From NCBI GenBank assembly GCA_964235705.1, contig CAXSDP010000148.1, positions 1 to 5,477 of the forward strand: a stretch of 5,477 nucleotides of DNA, read 5' to 3'. A model generated the notes under the pieces. That model had not been told where the DNA came from, ran no database searches, and saw nothing but the letters and a program-made list of their open reading frames with translations. The stretch's first letter is position 1, and each line of letters begins with the position of its first letter. Origin of the DNA: RH-AL1 sp964235705. GTDB taxonomy: Bacteria > Pseudomonadota > Alphaproteobacteria > Rhizobiales > Beijerinckiaceae. This document shows positions 1 through 5,477 of this stretch, piece after piece. The position numbers were made by a program, and so were the translations under genes.

Positions 1-324
1 CAGCGCCTGGAGGGTGAGGGCGCGGAACAGGCCTCGGCCGCGCCAATCCGGACGCACCGCGACCGACCGCAACCCGGTGGCGGCGGCGGGCGCGCCGTCG
101 CACCATAACGGCAGCACCGCCGCCTCCACGCTCGCCACGCAGGCGCCGTCGGCGGTGAAGGCGGCGAAGGGCATCCAGGCGAGGTCGACGCCGGCCAGCG
201 CGTCGCGCGCGCCCACGTCGATGGCGAAGACGTCGCCCATCAGGGCGGCGTAGGCGGCGGAGGCGGCGGGATCGGCGAGGAAGCCTTGCCGCATGGTCAG
301 GCGCGACGTGTCGGGGGCGGCCAT
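1..324 (-). CDS. GNAT-family N-acetyltransferase, N-terminal part (cut by the window edge)
   Basis: Reading the minus strand from the ATG at 324-322 gives 108 open codons to the left edge, so the C-terminal part is missing. The visible protein starts MAAPDTSRLTMRQGF. Around residues 85-100 it has a typical GNAT motif A: a beta strand (LRSVAV), then P92, then R95-G96-R97-G98 leading into a helix (LFRALTLQ). In this family that loop binds the pyrophosphate of acetyl-CoA, and the protein transfers an acetyl group to an amine. The usual small residue after RGxGL is Phe here (F100). The substrate cannot be told from this fragment. I chose the start at 324 because GGAG lies 8 bases upstream of it. 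An in-frame ATG at 351 would add nine residues (MALHAGALA) but has its purine-rich stretch too far away. The gene is divergent from dapD, with 128 bases between the starts. Confidence 0.85.
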   Translation of the reverse strand, partial: MAAPDTSRLTMRQGFLADPAASAAYAALMGDVFAIDVGARDALAGVDLAWMPFAAFTADGACVASVEAAVLPLWCDGAPAAATGLRSVAVRPDWRGRGLFRALTLQAL

Positions 325-391
325 GGCGAGGGCTCCGGCGTGGAGTGCCATGATAGGGCGTCCGCTCTCCCTTCGCGAGATCGCCCACCCG

Positions 392-420
392 TTGACACGC
401 GCGCGCGCGCGCACCAAACC
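392..420 (+). promoter_or_regulatory. Candidate dapD promoter with a CG-repeat spacer
   Basis: TTGACA at 392-397 is a perfect sigma-70-type -35 box. The next 15 bases (398-412) are (CG)7C. At the usual 17-base spacing the -10 position is CAAACC (415-420), which is a poor match to TATAAT, so the assignment rests mainly on the -35 box and on its place 56-61 bases before the dapD start codon. A start point near 427 would give a leader of about 26 bases. The alternating purine-pyrimidine stretch covers 395-414. Confidence 0.4.
398..412. repeat. Dinucleotide tract (CG)7C, alternating purine-pyrimidine
   Basis: Fifteen bases of strictly alternating C and G lie just downstream of TTGACA. With the flanking AC and CA steps, the alternating purine-pyrimidine run covers 20 bases (395-414). 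Such runs can adopt Z-DNA under negative supercoiling and can change length by slippage. Both are known properties of this type of sequence and have not been shown for this site. Confidence 0.85.
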
Positions 421-452
421 TCCCGCGCGATTTCCAACCCGAGCCTAACCCC

Positions 453-1307
453 ATGTCCCACGACGCCCTCGCCGCCACCATCGAGGCGGCCTTCGACGAC
501 CGCGCCGCCGTCAACGCGGGGACGCGGGGGGCGGTGCGCGCCGCCGTCGACGAGGCGCTGGGCCTGCTCGACACCGGCCGGCTCCGCGTCGCCGAGCGCG
601 GCGACGGCGAGGGGCCCGGCGCCTGGCGCGTCCACCAGTGGCTGAAGAAGGCGGTGCTGCTGTCGTTCCGGCTCAACGACATGGCGGCGATCGACGGTGG
701 CCCCGGCGGGGGGACGTGGTGGGACAAGGTGCCCTCCAAGTTCGACGGCTGGGGGCCGGCCGAGCACGCGGCGGCCGGCTTCCGGTCGGTGCCGAACTGC
801 GTGGTGCGCCGCTCCGCCTACATCGCGCCGGGCGTGGTGCTGATGCCCTCCTTCGTCAACCTCGGCGCCTACGTGGACGCCGGCACCATGGTCGACACCT
901 GGACCACGGTCGGCTCCTGCGCGCAGATCGGCCGCAACGTCCACCTGTCGGGCGGGGTGGGCATCGGCGGGGTGCTGGAGCCGCTGCAGGCCAACCCCAC
1001 CATCATTGAGGACGATTGCTTCGTCGGCGCCCGCTCGGAGGTCGCGGAGGGCGTGGTGGTCGGGCGCGGCGCGGTGCTGGCGATGGGCACCTTCCTGTCC
1101 GCCTCGACCAAGATCGTCGACCGCGCCACCGGCCAGGTCCACGTCGGCCACGTGCCGCCCTACGCGGTGGTGGTGCCAGGCGCGCTGCCCGGCCGCCCGC
1201 TGCCCGATGGGACGCCGGGGCCGTCGCTGTACTGCGCGGTGATCGTCAAGACGGTGGACGCCCGCACCCGCGAGAAGACGGCGATCAACGAGCTGCTGCG
1301 GGATTAG
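453..1307 (+). CDS. dapD: 2,3,4,5-tetrahydropyridine-2,6-dicarboxylate N-succinyltransferase
   Basis: DapD transfers succinyl from succinyl-CoA to tetrahydrodipicolinate, giving N-succinyl-2-amino-6-oxopimelate in the succinylase branch of meso-diaminopimelate and lysine synthesis. It acts in the cytoplasm, and the family forms trimers. The 284-residue product is close to the usual 270-285. An alpha-helical N-terminal part (residues 1 to about 105, with HQWLKKAVLLSFRLND at 61-76) is followed by a left-handed beta-helix of hexapeptide repeats. The helix carries family signatures such as YIAPGVVLMPSFVNLGAYVD, VGSCAQIG, GGVGIGGVLEPLQANP (167-182) and CFVGARSEVAEG. The C-terminus (LYCAVIVKTVD and ending INELLRD) is also typical and complete. 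There is no strong ribosome site before the ATG at 453, but the reading starts naturally for the family. No dapE follows; the downstream neighbour is convergent cckA. Confidence 0.98.
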   Translation: MSHDALAATIEAAFDDRAAVNAGTRGAVRAAVDEALGLLDTGRLRVAERGDGEGPGAWRVHQWLKKAVLLSFRLNDMAAIDGGPGGGTWWDKVPSKFDGWGPAEHAAAGFRSVPNCVVRRSAYIAPGVVLMPSFVNLGAYVDAGTMVDTWTTVGSCAQIGRNVHLSGGVGIGGVLEPLQANPTIIEDDCFVGARSEVAEGVVVGRGAVLAMGTFLSASTKIVDRATGQVHVGHVPPYAVVVPGALPGRPLPDGTPGPSLYCAVIVKTVDARTREKTAINELLRD

Positions 1308-1322
1308 AGCGTCGGGCCACGA

Positions 1323-1363
1323 CCATCGTCATCCCGGGGTGCCGCAGGCGAACCCGGCGATGG
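1323..1363. repeat. Imperfect inverted repeat just downstream of dapD (possible terminator or REP-like element)
   Basis: CCATCG (1323-1328) pairs with CGATGG (1358-1363), CCGGG (1334-1338) with CCCGG (1353-1357) and GCC (1341-1343) with GGC (1347-1349). A five-base bulge (TCATC) and a small internal loop interrupt the stem. It starts 15 bases after the dapD stop codon. No T-run follows, so a classical intrinsic terminator is not supported; a REP-like palindrome or an RNA-stabilising hairpin are alternatives. Confidence 0.5.
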
Positions 1364-1381
1364 AGTGTCGGGCTCGTGCGA

Positions 1382-1430
1382 CGAGGGGGTGCCCGGTCCG
1401 GGTGGCCGTCCCCGGTCGCCGACCCCCTCG
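1382..1430. repeat. Inverted repeat with 9-bp perfect arms
   Basis: CGAGGGGGT at 1382-1390 is the exact reverse complement of ACCCCCTCG at 1422-1430. The 31-base interior contains a second short hairpin, CCCGG-T-CCGGG (1392-1402). The structure lies 75 bases after the dapD stop codon, and no T-run follows on either strand. Confidence 0.65.
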
Positions 1431-1451
1431 GTGGTCATCGTACATCGACGC

Positions 1452-1493
1452 GTTCCGCTGGCCCGAAAGGGCGTCCCGCTGGCCCAAAAGTGT
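1452..1493. repeat. Two imperfect 21-base tandem repeats
   Basis: The units 1452-1472 and 1473-1493 share the core CCGCTGGCCC followed by RAAAG and agree at about 17 of 21 positions. The second unit runs directly into the 10-base repeats that follow, so the whole block 1452-1527 is repetitive. Confidence 0.65.
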
Positions 1494-1527
1494 CGCCAAG
1501 TGTCGCCGCGTGTCTCCGCGTCTTCCC
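1488..1527. repeat. Four 10-base tandem repeats, decaying along the array
   Basis: AAGTGTCGCC occurs twice exactly (1488-1497 and 1498-1507). It is followed by GCGTGTCTCC (1508-1517) and GCGTCTTCCC (1518-1527), each one to a few substitutions from its neighbour. The period of 10 is close to one helical turn. I see no gene here and no known repeat family that I can name with confidence. Confidence 0.75.
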
Positions 1528-1570
1528 GCCGCTGGAGCGGCCCGATCGCACGTCCCCTCGCGTCACGCCG

Positions 1571-1639
1571 GTGCGAAGGCGCGAAACCGGCCGCGCCGGT
1601 GGGCTTGCCTTTCGAGCCCGGCGGGGCGATCCTTCGCAC
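1571..1639. repeat. Long imperfect inverted repeat with 9-bp outer arms
   Basis: GTGCGAAGG (1571-1579) is the exact reverse complement of CCTTCGCAC (1631-1639). Beyond the arms, CGCCG on the left can also pair with CGGCG on the right across a two-base bulge. Inside, GGGCT (1601-1605) pairs with AGCCC (1615-1619) around a nine-base loop, with further GC-rich pairing outside it. Either strand could fold into a long hairpin of about 70-80 nucleotides. Confidence 0.55.
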
Positions 1640-1790
1640 GTCGGCGCCGGCGTCCTCGCCCTGTGCGGGCCGCGCATCGTACCTCGCGATCGTCGTCGAC
1701 GGACGCCGACATGGTCCCAGCCCGGTGTCGGGGTTCGCGGACAAAGGCCCGTTTCCGGGTCGGCGTTCGGCGACACCGCCCGCCGCGCGA

Positions 1791-1808
1791 TGTCGGCCAC
1801 GGCCGACA
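1791..1808. repeat. Perfect 8-bp palindrome with a two-base centre
   Basis: TGTCGGCC and GGCCGACA flank the central AC. The site lies about 80 bases downstream of the cckA stop codon. It could be part of a transcription end signal or a binding site for a dimeric regulator. A two-base loop is too tight for a full RNA hairpin, so some inner pairs would open. Confidence 0.6.
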
Positions 1809-1886
1809 CGCCGCCGCGTAGACGCCCGCCGGGCCGCCATCGATCGACGTGACGACGGGGCGCGGACCGCGTCCGTGATGGGTCCG

Positions 1887-4424
<2,538 letters not shown>

Positions 4425-4760
4425 GCGAGGGGGCTCGCTGCCTTTCGCGCGCATCGACGCTTGCGCGCGCTTCGATCCATCCGCGCGCGATGACGCGGCG
4501 CACCGGCCTTCGCGCAAATCACGCGCACGACCATGTGGGGAGACGATGCCATTTGCAACTCCGCGCGGGATGCGCCACGGCTCAAGGGTCGGGTCAGGGG
4601 AGGGGACGGCACGCGCAGGGTTCGCCGTCCACCGATCATTGACATCAGATACTTTAGCGCGGGAGCGTTAACCATCCATTAACCTTGCGCGCGCCGCCCC
4701 GGCGACGGCGTGGTAGGACTGGTTGCAACATTTCCCAAATGACGGGCGGCCGTGCCGACG
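4425..4760. promoter_or_regulatory. Divergent regulatory region between cckA and the fliO-like gene
   Basis: This 336-base stretch separates the divergent starts of cckA and the fliO-like gene and holds no convincing gene; a short minus-strand open frame of 84 codons (4421-4675) has no recognisable domain. The clear signal is the CtrA-type box at 4668-4683. On the cckA side, TAAAGT (minus strand 4656-4651) or TATCTG (4650-4645) could be the -10 box, the latter 17 bases from the inner half of the CtrA box. That would give cckA a leader of roughly 215 bases. On the fliO-like side no good -10 is evident. GTTGCAAC at 4722-4729 is a perfect 8-bp palindrome, and TTGCAAC recurs at 4553-4559. No GANTC (CcrM) site lies in this region. 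Confidence 0.6.
4668..4683. promoter_or_regulatory. CtrA-type binding site TTAA-N7-TTAAC
   Basis: TTAA at 4668-4671, a seven-base spacer (CCATCCA) and TTAA at 4679-4682 exactly match the full CtrA consensus. The site also satisfies the extended form TTAA-N7-TTAAC on both strands, because each outer flank supplies the C. It stands in very GC-rich DNA, where two TTAA words at this exact spacing are unlikely by chance. It lies 78 bases before the fliO-like ATG and about 243 bases before the chosen cckA ATG. CtrA is the final output of the CckA phosphorelay, and the neighbour is a flagellar-type gene, so the context fits. Which gene it controls, and whether it activates or represses, cannot be read from the sequence. 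Confidence 0.8.
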
Positions 4761-5477
4761 ATGGACACCTTGTTGAATAACAAAGCCGTGATGATCGGTC
4801 TGGCCGTACTCGCCTTCCTGGTCGCGGCCGTGCTGGTCCTGACCATCGTCAGGATGCTGTTCGGCGGCCGCCTGCGCATGCCGGGGGGGCGGGCCCGCCA
4901 GGCGCGGCTCGGCATCGTCGACGCGTTCGACCTGGACCGGCAGCGCCAGCTCATCATCGTGCGCCGGGACAACACCGAGCACCTGATCATGATCGGCGGC
5001 CCGAACGACGTCGTGATCGAGTCGGAGATCGTCAGGGTCGAGGCGCTGCGCGACGGGCGCCGCGACAAGATGGCCGAGGCCATGCCCGTGCCCGGATCGG
5101 TCGAGGCGCGCATCCCGGCACCGCCGTCCCTGGAGCGCGACGCCCCGCCGTTCGCCTCCGGGACCTTCGCGCCCCCGCCGGTCCGGCAGGAGCAGGCGCG
5201 GGAAGGGCAGGCGCGGGAGGGCGTGGGCCGCGACGTGCCGGTTCGCGACGTGTCCATCCGCGACGTGCCCGCGCGTGACCTGAATGCCCGCGAGATGTAC
5301 GGCGAGGCCCCGCCCTTGTCGCCGTCGATGCCGGACTTCGCCGTGCCGTCGGACGAGCCGGTCGCCGCGCCCCGCGCGGCGACCTTCCCGCTCCCGCCCC
5401 GCCGTCCCGCGCCGCCGGCGCCAAGCCGCCCCGCGCCGTCCCTTCGCCTTCCCGACGGGCCGCTCCGCCTTCCCGAG
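4761..5477 (+). CDS. FliO-like single-pass membrane protein (cut by the window edge)
   Basis: The frame from the ATG at 4761 stays open for 239 codons to the right edge. The protein starts MDTLLNNKAVMIGLAV and has one membrane helix (about residues 9-33). A short basic stretch and a small beta-rich domain follow (about 44-93), with RLGIVDAFDLDRQRQ, VRRDN, EHLIMIGGPNDVVIE. That pattern (small TM protein, then a domain ending in G-G-P-x-D-x-V-I-E) is what I know from FliO/FliO-like proteins of Rhizobiales; FliO helps assemble the FliP/FliQ/FliR flagellar export gate. The rest is low-complexity, Pro/Arg-rich and contains a period-5 repeat (142-181). Whether it acts in flagellar export or only shares the domain is not settled here. 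An in-frame GTG at 4752 is an alternative start; no clear ribosome site is visible. It is divergent from cckA across a CtrA box. Confidence 0.7.
   Translation, partial: MDTLLNNKAVMIGLAVLAFLVAAVLVLTIVRMLFGGRLRMPGGRARQARLGIVDAFDLDRQRQLIIVRRDNTEHLIMIGGPNDVVIESEIVRVEALRDGRRDKMAEAMPVPGSVEARIPAPPSLERDAPPFASGTFAPPPVRQEQAREGQAREGVGRDVPVRDVSIRDVPARDLNAREMYGEAPPLSPSMPDFAVPSDEPVAAPRAATFPLPPRRPAPPAPSRPAPSLRLPDGPLRLPE
5184..5303 (+). repeat. 15-base tandem repeats coding for a pentapeptide R-(D/E)-x-x-x array
   Basis: Within the FliO-like gene, Arg codons recur every 15 bases from 5184 to 5289, placing Arg at residues 142, 147, 152, 157, 162, 167, 172 and 177. The first part reads QAREG twice (CAGGCGCGGGA at 5193 and 5208). 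The second reads RDVPV, RDVSI, RDVPA, RDLNA, REMYG, with CGCGACGTG repeated exactly at 5229, 5244 and 5259. The later units have diverged at the DNA level but keep the Arg-acidic pair, which suggests expansion followed by retention of the charge pattern. Confidence 0.85.

Larger units (their letters stand above)
325..452. promoter_or_regulatory. Divergent intergenic region between the acetyltransferase gene and dapD
   Basis: This 128-base gap must hold the start signals of both neighbouring genes. On the minus strand, GGAG 8 bases before the acetyltransferase ATG is a plausible ribosome site. On the plus strand there is a perfect -35-like TTGACA followed by a run of alternating CG. No good Shine-Dalgarno sequence precedes the dapD ATG; the best is a bare GAG at 441-443. 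Confidence 0.6.
1308..1886. other. 579-base convergent spacer between dapD and cckA, rich in repeats and hairpins, no gene seen
   Basis: Several open frames cross this stretch on both strands, but their translations are Arg/Pro/Ala-rich, show no recognisable domain and lack family-like start signals, so I treat it as non-coding. It holds an imperfect hairpin at 1323-1363, a 9-bp stem enclosing a GC-rich core at 1382-1430, a pair of 21-base repeats at 1452-1493, four 10-base units at 1488-1527, a long imperfect inverted repeat at 1571-1639 and a perfect 8-bp palindrome at 1791-1808. Near the cckA end there are also short hairpins at 1748-1759 (CCCG-GAAA-CGGG on the minus strand) and 1861-1877. 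The first hairpin could end dapD transcription, and any of the last three could end cckA transcription, but none has a proper U-tract. The composition resembles dispersed intergenic repeats of other GC-rich alphaproteobacteria; I cannot name a family. Confidence 0.6.

Noticed and set aside
297..1151. Minus-strand frame of 284 codons opposite dapD
   Set aside because: It is the antisense shadow of dapD: Gly/Ala/Arg/His-rich with no domain, opposite a complete and well-conserved enzyme gene.
1304..1840. Minus-strand frame of 178 codons filling most of the dapD-cckA spacer (and a plus-strand frame at 1339-1821)
   Set aside because: Arg/Pro/Ser-rich translations that run through the tandem and inverted repeats, with no recognisable family and overlapping each other on opposite strands. 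Kept as non-coding, although a repeat-derived peptide cannot be fully excluded.
4639..4644. TTGACA on the plus strand as a -35 box for the fliO-like gene
   Set aside because: At 16-18 bases downstream there is only GC-rich sequence (around GGAGCG) and no -10-like box; a start there would also place the CtrA box over the start point.
4711..4727. Sigma-54-like promoter (TGG...TTGCA) before the fliO-like gene, attractive because some flagellar genes use sigma-54
   Set aside because: The GG (4712-4713) to GC (4725-4726) spacing is one base longer than the strict -24/-12 spacing, and the CAC after TGG is missing.

Overview
The window comes from a GC-rich alphaproteobacterium, most likely of the order Hyphomicrobiales (Rhizobiales). 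Three things point there: a CckA-type hybrid histidine kinase of the large, three-PAS form, a CtrA-type binding site (TTAA-N7-TTAAC), and a FliO-like gene in the same neighbourhood. The genus cannot be fixed from the sequence alone.

Layout from left to right. Positions 1-324 (minus strand) hold the N-terminal part of a GNAT-family acetyltransferase that runs off the left edge. A 128-base divergent region separates it from dapD (453-1307, plus), the succinyltransferase of lysine/diaminopimelate synthesis. This region has a TTGACA box followed directly by a (CG)7 tract. A 579-base spacer (1308-1886) then separates the convergent genes dapD and cckA. I see no convincing gene in it, but it is full of hairpin-forming inverted repeats and short tandem repeats. 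The CckA kinase gene fills 1887-4424 on the minus strand. A 336-base divergent region (4425-4760) carries one perfect CtrA-type box. From 4761 (plus) a single-pass membrane protein with a FliO-like domain begins and runs off the right edge.

How the parts relate. CckA is the top kinase/phosphatase of the CckA-ChpT-CtrA phosphorelay, which controls cell-cycle and flagellar genes in alphaproteobacteria. A consensus CtrA box between cckA and a flagellar-type gene suggests that CtrA, the final output of CckA, feeds back on cckA, drives the fliO-like gene, or does both. dapD and the acetyltransferase are housekeeping or accessory genes with no evident link to this circuit.

I found no phage, transposon, CRISPR or defence genes, and no clear previously undescribed system. 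The points most worth a second look are the CtrA box, the GC-repeat promoter spacer of dapD, the repeat-rich convergent spacer, and a period-5 Arg-Asp/Glu repeat in the FliO-like protein.
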